Shown in pieces: positions 17,122 to 27,100 of a stretch of 32,000 bases of DNA (the first letter of the stretch is position 1; every line of letters begins with the position of its first letter). A model generated the notes under the pieces. The model made no database searches and was not told where the DNA came from. It was given only the letters and a program-made list of their open reading frames with translations. The stretch is from Acetobacteraceae bacterium (GTDB taxonomy: Bacteria > Pseudomonadota > Alphaproteobacteria > Acetobacterales > Acetobacteraceae). A program made the translations under genes and the position numbers. The stretch spans positions 1-32,000 of the forward strand of contig JAIXTK010000197.1 of assembly GCA_027483995.1 (NCBI GenBank), written 5' to 3'.

Positions 17122-17772
17122 ATGCATCGCTTGCTTTTCGCCTCTGTTGTGATTGTGCCGTCGCTACTGTTCGCCGGTTACGGTGCGCAGGCCCAAGGCA
17201 CACCGTCCGCTGACCAGATCATCCGGGCATTGCGCCCGAGCGGTCCGTTGCAGACAGGCGTCCGAGGCATCCGCCCGTCCTCGCCTGCGGCTACTGCGCC
17301 CGCTGACAACGATCCCCGACCGGCGGCTGCGGGAACGGTTGCTGCCATCCCTGCGATCCCCGCGGCTGGTGGGGCTGCCCCACCATCGGTGCCGCCAGTT
17401 GCACCGGCGCAGCAAGCAGCCGCGCCGTCGATCGACCTGACGGTGCAGTTTGAAAGTGGGTCTGCAGAGCTTACGCCTGATGCCATGCGGACGTTGGATG
17501 AGTTGGGGCGTGCGCTCAGCAGCGAGGCACTTGCGGCCTTCCGCTTCCGAATTGAAGGACACACCGACACCACGGGGTCTCGTGCGACAAACATGAGTTT
17601 GTCTCAAGCCCGCGCCGCTCGGGTGGCGGACTACCTGCAGAGCCGGTTTGGTGTGTCGAGCGCGCGGCTGGATCCGGTTGGCCGCGGGCAGGAGGCACTC
17701 AGGGTCCAGACGCCTGAACAGACACCTGAGCCCCGCAACCGCCGAGTGCAGGTGATCAATATTGGTGCCTGA
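17122..17772 (+). CDS. OmpA-family peptidoglycan-binding protein
   Basis: A 216-residue exported protein. It has a signal peptide (MHRLLFASVVIVPSLLFAGY, cleavage probably after AQA near residue 25), a Pro/Ala-rich linker to about residue 105, and a C-terminal OmpA-like domain. That domain starts VQFESGSAELTPDAM and contains GHTDTTGSRATNMSLSQARA, with the Asp and Arg that bind diaminopimelate in peptidoglycan, and ends RNRRVQVINIG. There is no N-terminal beta-barrel, so it is a soluble or loosely tethered cell-wall-binding protein. It lacks a lipobox. The next gene starts 45 bases downstream on the same strand. A role in anchoring envelope machinery to the wall is inference. Confidence 0.9.
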   Translation: MHRLLFASVVIVPSLLFAGYGAQAQGTPSADQIIRALRPSGPLQTGVRGIRPSSPAATAPADNDPRPAAAGTVAAIPAIPAAGGAAPPSVPPVAPAQQAAAPSIDLTVQFESGSAELTPDAMRTLDELGRALSSEALAAFRFRIEGHTDTTGSRATNMSLSQARAARVADYLQSRFGVSSARLDPVGRGQEALRVQTPEQTPEPRNRRVQVINIGA

Positions 17773-17817
17773 CCCTATTTGGATTGGGCTGCTGCGCGTG
17801 CATGACGGGTACCGCTG

Positions 17818-18966
17818 GTGACAGAAGGATCCGCGCCCAATCGGCCGCCAGAGGGGCAGCCCTCGATCCGCCAAACACGTACCCGACAGTATGGTCGCCC
17901 CGCGGACCGCCCACTGATCCCTGCGGGTGGCGGTATCCCGCCGGTTTTCCGGATGATCGCGCTTTTCTGCGTGATGATGGTCGGGGTGGTTGGCTGGTTC
18001 TTGATGCGCGAGAAGAGCCCCCCGTTGGATGTGTATTTGGGCCCGGGGGGTGTGGGCGTAGTACCAGTGATCGGGGTCCGGCTCGCCGATGAGGCTGAGA
18101 TTCTCTCCTACGCTGGGGACGGAGTGACGGTTTTCAGATTCGCTCCCAATAGACGGGTGCTGGTGCTGGACTTCTCGTCGCTGTTGGAACAGGGGTTGAT
18201 GCTAAACCGCGTCGCGGCGCTGGTGGAGAAGGTGGGACTTCCCAGGGATCGCGTGCTGAACGACACGGAACTTGAAGCTGCGATCCTTGCTGCTGGCGAC
18301 ACGATGGAGACCTACTATCTTGGGCACGACTATCGGGCAGCGGACCTGAACCGCTTCTTTGCGTTGGCCGATCGCGATGGGGTGCGGCTCAGGCCGCAGG
18401 AGGATTGGCTACGGCAGGTCTTGCGACAGGAGGGCCTGCTCGGGCCGGATGCGCGTGGTGCCCTGATCTCGATTCCGCAGGCAGGCGTAGGCCACGGCGT
18501 GGATGCCGCTATGCGGGCGGGGATCCTTCGGCATGAATTGTCTCATGCTGAGTTTTTCACCAGCCGCGACTATGCGGAGTATGTGCGCAGGTTTTGGCGG
18601 GACAGTCTGGGAGATGAGGGCCGGTCTGCCTTCAGGCGATACCTTGCAACTCAAGGCTATGACCCGGCCAATGAAGACCTGATGGCGAACGAGACGCAGG
18701 CTTATCTGATGCACACACCGGATGCACGCTTGTTCAGCGCTACTTCGCTCGGTGTTGCCGAGGAACTCTTAGGCCGATGGCAAGCCGAATTTTTGCTGGG
18801 CATGCCCAATGGTTGGCTGCGCGATGCGTGTATCACGACCCTCCCATCAGCGGGTGCAGTGCTACGACGACCGCGGCGGGAACGTCAGCGAGGTTCGGTT
18901 TCGACCAGTATCGCTCGGGTATCCACCCGTAGACCGCGCCGCATTGCGTCGCTGAGGGCCGCTTGA
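17818..18966 (+). CDS. Single-pass membrane protein with putative zinc metalloprotease motif (unassigned family)
   Basis: I do not recognise the family of this 382-residue protein. It has a Pro-rich N-terminal tail of about 44 residues, one membrane helix (about 45-63, MIALFCVMMVGVVGWFLM) and a large domain after it. That domain holds RHELSHAEFF with an HExxH motif (H239, E240, H243). A later ANETQAYL sequence contains E292, a candidate third zinc ligand 49 residues after H243, a gluzincin-like pattern. If the helix inserts in the usual way, the catalytic domain faces the periplasm, but topology is not proven. The start is GTG at 17818 with a poor ribosome binding site; an internal start near the helix is possible. 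The basic C-terminal tail (about 27 residues) is read from DNA that also encodes the kinase C-terminus on the other strand. Confidence 0.7.
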   Translation: MTEGSAPNRPPEGQPSIRQTRTRQYGRPADRPLIPAGGGIPPVFRMIALFCVMMVGVVGWFLMREKSPPLDVYLGPGGVGVVPVIGVRLADEAEILSYAGDGVTVFRFAPNRRVLVLDFSSLLEQGLMLNRVAALVEKVGLPRDRVLNDTELEAAILAAGDTMETYYLGHDYRAADLNRFFALADRDGVRLRPQEDWLRQVLRQEGLLGPDARGALISIPQAGVGHGVDAAMRAGILRHELSHAEFFTSRDYAEYVRRFWRDSLGDEGRSAFRRYLATQGYDPANEDLMANETQAYLMHTPDARLFSATSLGVAEELLGRWQAEFLLGMPNGWLRDACITTLPSAGAVLRRPRRERQRGSVSTSIARVSTRRPRRIASLRAA

Positions 18967-21020
18967 AGGTCGCGCAGGTAGTTATCCGTCGTGTCGTCGC
19001 TGGGGCGTGACTTCGAAAACAGAGGCTGTGATGAGATCGTGATGATCATCATGTCAGCCCCGTATGGCGGAGCCACCTGCCACCCGATTTCATCGGGTTT
19101 GCATTGGCAGGTTGCGGGATCTGCGATGTAGACGGTGGCCCCAGCGGGAAGTTGCCGCGACTCCATGCCGTTCAGCTTGTACGACTGCAGCTGTTCACCT
19201 GGAACCACAATGTCGATCTGGCGTGCTTCGTTGCTGGGGTAGAGATGCACGAGCGCACCATCATTGCTGATGTACGAAAGTTGTACGTAGCCAGGGTATT
19301 CCGGCATTGTAAAACGCGGTACAATATTTTCGTTTTCATGGAGCTTGGTCTGGCTGGTTTTCACCCCTAAATCAATGTCGGGCATCCCGGTTCCAAATGG
19401 GCGTGCTGCAAGCCGGATGGTGTCAAGCGCATCGCAGTAAGGGCCCTCAATGGGGCGGACGTTCCATGCCGTGGGGGCGGTGCCAGCGATATCATTCAGG
19501 CGCTGCTGCAATTCCGGATTTCTCGATTGGCTCACCAATCCGGTGACGGTGATGCTCCCGTCCTCCGCGATGCTGCCGTCCAACAGTGCACAATGCGTGG
19601 TGGCAAACGCAGTCTGGAGCGCTGAGCGCACGGCGGCTGGGGAGGGACGTGGAACAACCGCGGCGATCTCCGATGTGGGCTGGGCTGGCGGTTGGGGCGA
19701 CGGAATGGCTGCAGGTACTACATTGCTTTGCGCGTCTGGCGACGGTGATGGAGCAATCGCCACAGGAGGTGGCGGAGGTTGCGCTATGGAGCTGCTGGGC
19801 GCCGATGCGACGGGGATATCCTTCGGGCCAGGAGGTGCGTCAGGCACCGGCGTCTGGCCTGGAGCCGAAGAAGCGACTGGAGCGGGAAGGCTTTGCGGCT
19901 GGGAATTTGAGGGTTGCACAACCGCGGCAGGGACGGATGGTGGCGCGGTTGCGATAACTGCAGCCGGTGAGGAAGGCTGCTGGTTTAGCCAATACCAACC
20001 GCCTCCACCAAGGCCAGCCGCCAGGATGGTGAGCCCCGCGACGAGAGGTCCAATGCTCCGCTTATCCGGTGGCATGGCAGGAGGCGGCGGCAACGGCGGA
20101 GCAACTGATTCCTGGACCAACGGCGCTACAAGTGGGGCGGCCCCCTTGATTGGCGCCGCGACGATGGTCGCTTCGGTATCGATGATCTCAGGGGCAAGCA
20201 CTTGGCCCTGGAAGGCTGCCCGCAGGGATTGGGCAAACTCGCTGGCCGATGCGTAGCGCTGTGCCGGACGTTTGGCCATTGCCCGCGCGACGACCGGGTC
20301 CAGTGATTCAGGTGCGGTTACAGAGAGTTCGGACGGATGAGGCGGAGAGACGTTGAGGACCTTGTGCATAATGGCGGTCATGCTGCCTTCGAACGGGCGC
20401 TCGCCTGTCAGCATTTGGTACAGCAGGACACCGCTTGAATAGATGTCGGTACGAGAATCGACGGTTTGGCCCATGAATTGTTCGGGTGACATGTAGGCCG
20501 GCGTACCCATTATGGTGCCAGCCTGAGTCATGCTGCTGCTTTCCATGCGGGCAATGCCGAAATCGGCAATCTTCACTTGTCCATCGCGGGTGAGCATGAC
20601 ATTTGCGGGCTTGATGTCGCGATGGACGACGCCGCGATCGTGACTGAACTGGAGGCCCGTTAGCAATTCTTCGATAATTCGTACAGTCTCGGTGGGCGGA
20701 AAGCGTTCGTTCTTGTCAAGGATTGACTTGAGGGACGGGCCGTCAACGAATTCCATGACGATGTAGGCAAGTTTCGCTGTTTCTCCGTAGTCGAAGACGC
20801 CAATGATATTCGGATGGGTCAGGCGCCCCGCCGCCTGGGCCTCCCGCTTGAAACGGGCAAGCTCCTGTTGGGCCTCGGTGTCGGTTGCATCCGGAAGCGC
20901 AAGTGTCTTGATGGCGACACGGCGGTCGATGACCGGGTCGTGCGCGTCGTAGACGGTTCCCATAGCGCCCTTCCCCAGGATGCCCGAGATCTCGTATTTG
21001 CCGAGCTTGCCGTCCTCCAT
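18885..21020 (-). CDS. Transmembrane Ser/Thr protein kinase with extracytoplasmic DUF4384-like domain
   Basis: A 711-residue protein. Residues 8-270 are a complete Hanks-type kinase: glycine loop [10 protein letters not shown]38 in VAIK, E60, HRDIKPANV (D135), DFG (D153) and the [10 protein letters not shown] activation segment after a Ser/Thr-rich loop. A membrane helix lies at about 324-346 ([19 protein letters not shown]). A Pro/Ala-rich linker follows, then a small two-Cys domain (HCALLDG to EGPYCDAL). The C-terminal domain resembles DUF4384, with [28 protein letters not shown] and [12 protein letters not shown]. Kinase inside and sensor outside is the expected topology. I chose ATG at 21020 because GAGAGGAG lies just upstream; the frame is open to 21251 but overlaps the CHAT gene. 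It follows the CHAT gene by 49 bases and is probably in its operon. Confidence 0.92.
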   Translation of the reverse strand: MEDGKLGKYEISGILGKGAMGTVYDAHDPVIDRRVAIKTLALPDATDTEAQQELARFKREAQAAGRLTHPNIIGVFDYGETAKLAYIVMEFVDGPSLKSILDKNERFPPTETVRIIEELLTGLQFSHDRGVVHRDIKPANVMLTRDGQVKIADFGIARMESSSMTQAGTIMGTPAYMSPEQFMGQTVDSRTDIYSSGVLLYQMLTGERPFEGSMTAIMHKVLNVSPPHPSELSVTAPESLDPVVARAMAKRPAQRYASASEFAQSLRAAFQGQVLAPEIIDTEATIVAAPIKGAAPLVAPLVQESVAPPLPPPPAMPPDKRSIGPLVAGLTILAAGLGGGGWYWLNQQPSSPAAVIATAPPSVPAAVVQPSNSQPQSLPAPVASSAPGQTPVPDAPPGPKDIPVASAPSSSIAQPPPPPVAIAPSPSPDAQSNVVPAAIPSPQPPAQPTSEIAAVVPRPSPAAVRSALQTAFATTHCALLDGSIAEDGSITVTGLVSQSRNPELQQRLNDIAGTAPTAWNVRPIEGPYCDALDTIRLAARPFGTGMPDIDLGVKTSQTKLHENENIVPRFTMPEYPGYVQLSYISNDGALVHLYPSNEARQIDIVVPGEQLQSYKLNGMESRQLPAGATVYIADPATCQCKPDEIGWQVAPPYGADMMIITISSQPLFSKSRPSDDTTDNYLRDLQAALSDAMRRGLRVDTRAILVETEPR

Positions 21021-21069
21021 TCCACTCCTCTCCGCGCAAACGCCGATGCGCCATTTTGGCTGCCAACGC

Positions 21070-24000
21070 TTATAGACCGCCGACGGTGGAGGTCGAAACA
21101 GTTGCCTGGGCGGATGCGCGCCGGGATCCCCCTTCGCCGATAACGGCGAAGGGCGCCCAGTAGAAGGGATGCGCAATCTCGGCCACGAAAGCCTTGCCGG
21201 CTTCGTCCAGCATCGCCAGTTGGGCCGCACGCATGGCGCCGGTGATCCCAAGCGAAGGCGCGTCGTTCAGTCGCCTGAGTGAGTCGGCGACAAGGTAAGC
21301 CGCGATCTGGTCGTTGACGGACCAGTGGGTTACCAGCAAAGAGCGGGCACCGGCGTAAAAGAACGACCTCGCCAAGCCGGAGAGGCTTTCACCTGCTGTC
21401 GTGCCGCCTGGGCCTCCCGAGTTGCAGGCGGAGAGTATGACGGTGTCGGCATCGAGATCGAGGTCGAGGATGGCTGATGCCGTGAGCAATGAGCCGCTGG
21501 CGTCAGGTGAGCCAGTGGGGGCGGAGGTAACGATTGCGGGTTCGGCTTGGCAGCGTAGTTCAGCCGGCAACAATGCGTGCGTGGCGAAGTGGAGGATCCG
21601 GACATCCTTCAGGGGCGTGCGCTTGACACCTGGCACCGTGAACGCGGGGCCAAGCAGCGCATCGGTGGGAGAGGCGCCGAGCAGGCGACGAGAAGCTTCC
21701 AGTTCGGTGCGGGCAAAGGGGAGGGGAGGCATCGCCGCGAACAGCCGCGCGCTATCGGTGCAGTCGTTCCCGAACGTCCGGGTGGCTTGCGCCAATGTGG
21801 CGGGACGGAAATCCCCGAACCCGAACCACGGGCGGGTGGCGCGGGAATTGCCGGCGATCTTCCGAAGAGACACAAAATTTGCAGCGGCGGGAACGTGGGA
21901 GATAGACACACGTCGCACCAGCCATGGCGCTGTCGCTATTGCTTCTGACGAGGTGGGACCCGTGAGAAGAAGCTCGAATGGAAGCGACAGAAGGGGGCCC
22001 GACGGAACGATGACCATCGCCTCCGCACCTTTGAGATCGTCCTCCAGCCCTGCGAGGGTAGCCCGGTAGATCGCATGTGCCGCTTCGGTGTCGAAGGGCG
22101 GTGGTGTGCCAGTGGTGTTCTCGATGCTGTTGCGGACGCGGCGGACGAGCTGGGTGATTTCCGGCAGTCCGCCAGGAATGGGAGAGACCGCGATACGGCC
22201 GTTGCGTATCGCGAACGCCCATCCGCCGGTGTCGTTCAAGGCGAGAGAGACGAAAGCTTCCCCTGGGCTGAGGGAACTGAGAACATCTGCAGCGGGGGCA
22301 ACTTGCTGTATGAGCTGGCCATAGTTGGGAGAGGCGACTTGAAGTGTGCTGTCCGCCTCTGCGGCCTCCTCTTGGGCCTTCATGATTTTGGCATCCAGAT
22401 CTGGCGACGCTGATGGGGCGTTTGTGCCAGCCGCCGGTTCAAGTTGGTCGCGCTCGCGATACAGCTCCGCTAGCCGAGCGCGGATATCCTCACGAGCGCG
22501 GATGGCAACGGCCACCTTGGGGTCGCGAGCATTTTCCGAAAGCCGGGCCGTCGCCTGGGCGATCTGCTGGCTCGTCACGCCGCCTTGAGCGAGCTGTGCT
22601 GCCTCGAACATCTCGCTCAGCCATTTCTGGCTTTCGCTGGGCCGGCTGCTGGCCGCGGCCGCAAACGCATCCAGGCAAGGGGCAAGCAGAACTGCGTCCG
22701 TGCCGACACGCAGCTGACGGAGGAGCTTCACGGCACGCAGGCAGGTCTCGTCGGCCGAGCTGGTCTTTCCTGTACGGACCATCTGCCCTGCGCGCAGCAG
22801 CAATGTCTCGGCCAGCGGTCGGCTTTCGGGCAAGGCTTGAGAGAAGATGGCGGCGGCACGGCCATATTCCTCTGCGGCGGCGGCTGCGCCCTCGGTTTGG
22901 GCGACGATGCCACCACCTGTTCTTGCCAGTCGTGCCGTAATGATGGGCTGGCGTAGCCCGTTGCCGGACACCAGATCGCCGGCCTGCCGCAACGCTACCG
23001 CGCTCTCCTCCAATCGCCCGGCCCGGCGGAGCAGGGCAGCTTCGCGGCGCCGCACTTCAATCAGGCCCAGAAGGGCTGTGCGCGTGGAGGGCGCAGACAG
23101 CATCTCGCGACTTGGGAGGAGCTCTGCCATCCCGGAGCCCGCCCCTGTTGCGCCTACCCGCACGGCCGCGCGGGGGCGTGCATTGCGGACCTCGTCCGGC
23201 AGGTGTTCGGCATAGCCGCGACCGGCGCGCGCCAGTAGCGCGAGAGCGTCATCGGCCTTTCCCTGATTGCCGGCATGCAAGGCCTGGTAGTGCAGAAGGC
23301 GGACAGCCTGGAGCGGATCGTCCGCGGCCGCCACAAGTCTGCCCGCCCGGGTGAAGAGCGCGTCTGCCTCTGTGAAACGTCGTTGGTTGGAGACCTGCAG
23401 CGCAAGCGAGATCAGGCTCACGACAATGTTGGGGTTGTCGGAGCCGAGTGCCTTCTGTTGGAGAGCCAATGCGGCTCGCAGGTTTTTCTCTGCTCCGGCG
23501 AAATCCTCCGTGCGGTTTGAATCGTCGGCGACGCGCATCAGCCTGTCGTACTCACCAACATCGCCGGAAGAGAACGCGCGTGCAGCAGCGCGCTCGGCGA
23601 GAAGCCGCTGTGCGGCGCCGCCTTGAACATTCAGTGCTGCCGATGCGGCGGGCAAGCGACCGGACAGCACGCCAATGCCACGTTCCACAACTGGCAATGC
23701 CGGTTGCACGCCGTCGGCGAGCCAAGTGCGGCCGCCAATGGTTGCAACGAGCGCGATATGCGCCCAGCCTCCGACCCTGCGTGTGCATTGCAGTAGCAGG
23801 GCGGGAACATCGCCGAGGATTGTGGTGGCGGCAGGCGGCTGACAGGAAAATCGCTGTTCGAGCCCCGCGCGCCAGGGCCCGCTGGTCGCGATCTCGGCGG
23901 GCGTTGCGGGTGAGCCTGCTGGTGGCTTCCGTATACGGGCGCTGGGCTGCAGCCACGTACCGCAATACAGGTCGGCACCATCGCCAACGGCGTTCTGGGA

Positions 24001-24153
24001 GCAGTCCTCGCCGGATGCGTTCTTGCCAATCGCAACACCCCCTTCGGATCGGCTGGACTGACTGCCGGCGACGTAGGCGGACTCAGGCGGCCTGGAGCAG
24101 GCCGCGAGTCCGAGGACCAGTGCGGCGAAGACGTATTGGACCAATCGCCGCAT
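21070..24153 (-). CDS. TPR-CHAT domain lipoprotein (caspase-like protease)
   Basis: A 1,027-residue protein. The N-terminus is a lipoprotein signal peptide with lipobox LAAC (Cys19) and Ser at +2, which predicts the outer membrane. Residues about 185-520 are TPR-like helices (AEKNLRAALALQQKALG, RFTEADALFTRAGRL), followed by a short charged helix (REDIRARLAELYRERDQLE). The C-terminal CHAT domain (about 640-1010) contains VPSGPLLSLPFELLL, the His motif HFATHALLP (His859) and the Cys motif ILSACNSGG (Cys910), so the clan CD dyad appears intact. CHAT proteases include separase relatives and the Csx29 protease. ATG at 24153 is preferred over the frame's earlier ATG at 24177 because GAGGA (24162-24166) fits and the signal peptide starts there. 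Only one base separates it from the upstream giant exoprotein gene. Confidence 0.93.
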   Translation of the reverse strand: MRRLVQYVFAALVLGLAACSRPPESAYVAGSQSSRSEGGVAIGKNASGEDCSQNAVGDGADLYCGTWLQPSARIRKPPAGSPATPAEIATSGPWRAGLEQRFSCQPPAATTILGDVPALLLQCTRRVGGWAHIALVATIGGRTWLADGVQPALPVVERGIGVLSGRLPAASAALNVQGGAAQRLLAERAAARAFSSGDVGEYDRLMRVADDSNRTEDFAGAEKNLRAALALQQKALGSDNPNIVVSLISLALQVSNQRRFTEADALFTRAGRLVAAADDPLQAVRLLHYQALHAGNQGKADDALALLARAGRGYAEHLPDEVRNARPRAAVRVGATGAGSGMAELLPSREMLSAPSTRTALLGLIEVRRREAALLRRAGRLEESAVALRQAGDLVSGNGLRQPIITARLARTGGGIVAQTEGAAAAAEEYGRAAAIFSQALPESRPLAETLLLRAGQMVRTGKTSSADETCLRAVKLLRQLRVGTDAVLLAPCLDAFAAAASSRPSESQKWLSEMFEAAQLAQGGVTSQQIAQATARLSENARDPKVAVAIRAREDIRARLAELYRERDQLEPAAGTNAPSASPDLDAKIMKAQEEAAEADSTLQVASPNYGQLIQQVAPAADVLSSLSPGEAFVSLALNDTGGWAFAIRNGRIAVSPIPGGLPEITQLVRRVRNSIENTTGTPPPFDTEAAHAIYRATLAGLEDDLKGAEAMVIVPSGPLLSLPFELLLTGPTSSEAIATAPWLVRRVSISHVPAAANFVSLRKIAGNSRATRPWFGFGDFRPATLAQATRTFGNDCTDSARLFAAMPPLPFARTELEASRRLLGASPTDALLGPAFTVPGVKRTPLKDVRILHFATHALLPAELRCQAEPAIVTSAPTGSPDASGSLLTASAILDLDLDADTVILSACNSGGPGGTTAGESLSGLARSFFYAGARSLLVTHWSVNDQIAAYLVADSLRRLNDAPSLGITGAMRAAQLAMLDEAGKAFVAEIAHPFYWAPFAVIGEGGSRRASAQATVSTSTVGGL

Positions 24154-24154
24154 G

Positions 24155-27100
24155 TCAGTAGTCCTCTTCGGAGACATTGGGCAGTTGTACGTCTGTGTCG
24201 TCTTGGGTGGGCCGATCGCGGATGATCGGGATATCCCGCAGCGGGCTGATGGGTGGAACGGTCTGAACAGGGATGAGGACGCAGTTTACCGAACTGATGG
24301 GGCAGGTATTGAAACGGTATTCGCTGCCGGGCTGGGGCGAGATGCTGGCACGGCTGGCTGCTGCCTGGCCGTCGACCCCTGCGATACGACCGAAAAGTTC
24401 AGCCTTGCCGCCGGCGCCTAGTACCAACAGGCCCGCGACATCGATCGTGCCAGTGGCGACGCCGCTAGAGCGCGTGATCAGAATGAGGTCTGTGGTCTTG
24501 CCGATCAGTTGGCTGATCGAGATGGTGCCGGCCTGTGGGTGAGGCAGGACGAGATCCAGGGTGCTGAGCTGTGTTGAGAACGGTGTAACATTGATCTTTC
24601 CGAGTTCGATCCTCGCAGGTGCCCCAAAGCTGGAGGTGGCTGCGAGGTAGCTTCCCAATCCCGTGACCTTAAGCCCTGCGATCTGTGCGGCCGTCAGGTT
24701 GCTGCTGACGCCCTGAGTACTGCGCGATACGCCGTCGGTGATGATGCTCGTGCCATCAGTAAGCCTCAGAGAACCAGTGGCCGAAATGCCGAGTACGCGG
24801 GCAGTGGTCGTACCGCTGACCGTGAGCGGCAGCGTATTGTTCAGCAGGAAGCTGCCATTGGCGAGGGTGGCGCCGGTGAAGTTTTCCACCTCGTTGGGGC
24901 CCGCCAGCGCGACATCGCCTGCCCTGGTTGTCGTAGCCGATAGGTTGCCTGCCACAATGCGGCCAGGGGCCGATACGCCTGAGGCCGTCTGCAGCAACAA
25001 CCGTCCGGCTGGGGTCTCGGCCGAACCGGAAACCCTGATGCCGCCGTTGGGAGTGGCGAGCGTGGTTGCCATCTGTGAGCCGCTGGCGATCCGCCCCGCG
25101 ACATCGATGGCTGCAGGACCGGTGCCCAATCCCACAATGGAGATATTGCCTTTAGCCGCGCTGAGCGTACCCGCAACCGTGACTGGGACGGCACTCGAGA
25201 GGGTGGCGTCTCCGTTGTGGATCAACAGTGTTCCAATCCGGGCGATGCTATTGGTCGGTGAGGTCAAGGTTACGGCCCCTGCCACGCTGGAGGCCTGAAG
25301 CGTGGCCAACGAGAGAGCGCCGTTCGTTTGCGTAACACCACCTGTGCCTGCAAGCAGATCCAGGATTGCGGCGTCGAGGTTATTGCCCAGGGTGATGCCA
25401 GCGGTGGGTTCGGTCACCGACAGCTTGGCTGTACCGGAGACGGAGACAGGGCCTGCCACGGTGAGCGCCGGACCGGCAGCACTACCTGTCAGGACAAGAT
25501 TGCCGTTTGGGATGATGATTGGGCCTTGGACGGACAGCGCTTGGTTGTCAAAGAGGCTCAGATTGCCGGCCCGGACGGTGAATGGGCCGAGCGTATTGAC
25601 GCTGTTGGAGGGTTGATCCAGCAGTACGGTGCCAGTGGCGCCGTTGCTGCTCTGGAGCCTCCCGGCGATGATCGTTCCTGCCGTTTGTGTCACTCCACCG
25701 GCGCCTGCCGCGAGGTCCATCAGGCCTGTGGTAGTCGCGTCGACTGTACCAGATATCGTCACGCCACTGCTGGCTGAAAGGCTCGCCAACGCGATCGTGC
25801 CGCCTGGTGCTGTGCGCGTGGTGCCGGCAATGTTGATGGCGGCGACGTTGGCGCTGTCGGAGATCAGTGTGATATCGGTCGCTGACAGAACCCCCGCCAC
25901 TGTCAGCGGCACGAAGCTCCAAAGGGTGAAGCTGCCGCCGGATACTGCGAAGTCGTCCAGTTTTCCGATCGAGTTCCCGGCACTCAGGTCTACCCTGCCG
26001 GTCACGCCGGCGCTGCTGCGCAGGGTGCCAGCTGTGAGCGTAGAGCTTCCAAACTGCTGGATGCCGGCACCGGCGTTGAGGTCGATGGTGCCGGTGGGCG
26101 AGGCATTCAGGTTGCCCAGGGTGAGTGCGCCTGCTGCCTGCAAGCGGATGCTGCCGCCTGTCGCAGTCGCTATACCTTGGGATGCAACGTCTATTCCGGC
26201 ACTCGAACTTTGGAGGTCCACGTTGCGCGCACTGAGATCCTGCGCGTTCAGCGCGGTGTTGCTGCGTAATGTGAAGTCGCCATCCGATACTGCGAACCGG
26301 AGGATGGACCCAATCGCATTTCCGGGTTGGAGCAGCGTTACGGAGCCTGCGGTACCTTCGGTGCTGCGCAGCGTGGATGCCCTGATGCCGCCGCCGAGCT
26401 GTGCCACGCCGCCAGTCCCGGCGGAGAGGTCCAATATGGCTGCTTCGACGTCTCCATTCAGCGTGATGCCACCAGTCGGGTTGGTTGCCCGAATGGTCAG
26501 GAAGCCTGCGCCGTTGTTGAGGTTGCCGTTGGCAGCGAGGGTACCGCCGGGAGCCTGGATGATGGCTGTGCCAGGGGCGGAACTGCTGAGCGCAACGCTG
26601 GTGGCGGTCAAGGGGCCCGTGATGGTCAGCGGGGAAGCGTTGGAAAGCGCGAAGTCCTTGCCGGCAACGGCAAATCCATCGATGGACGCAATCTTGTTTG
26701 CTTGCTGGCTCAAAGCCACTGCGCCGATTGATCCGGTGGTGCTGCGGAGCGTTGTGGCGATAATGCTCCCAGCCGTTTGCGTGATTCCATTTGTTCCGGC
26801 GCCAAGGTCCAGGATCTCCGCCGCAGCGACGCCGGATAGCGCTATGCCGCCGGTTGCGCTGAGTGCCTGAAACGTGAGGCTTGAACTGGCCGACGCACTG
26901 CCGGTGAGGGAGATCGCAGTTCCCGCGGCGGTGCCGAGAACGGACAGGTCTTTCGCGAAGAGGGGGCCGGTGATCGTGAGGGGGACGCTATCCGTCAGAT
27001 TGGCCTGTCCGATGACCTTGAGGCCGGCGATCGTACCGATGGCATTCGATGGTTGCGCCAGGACAAGATCACCGCCAATCCCGGTGCCACTCCGCAGCGT

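Noticed and set aside
21021-21251. 5' extension of the kinase frame
   Set aside because: It lies within the CHAT gene coding region, and a strong ribosome binding site precedes ATG at 21020, directly before the kinase domain.
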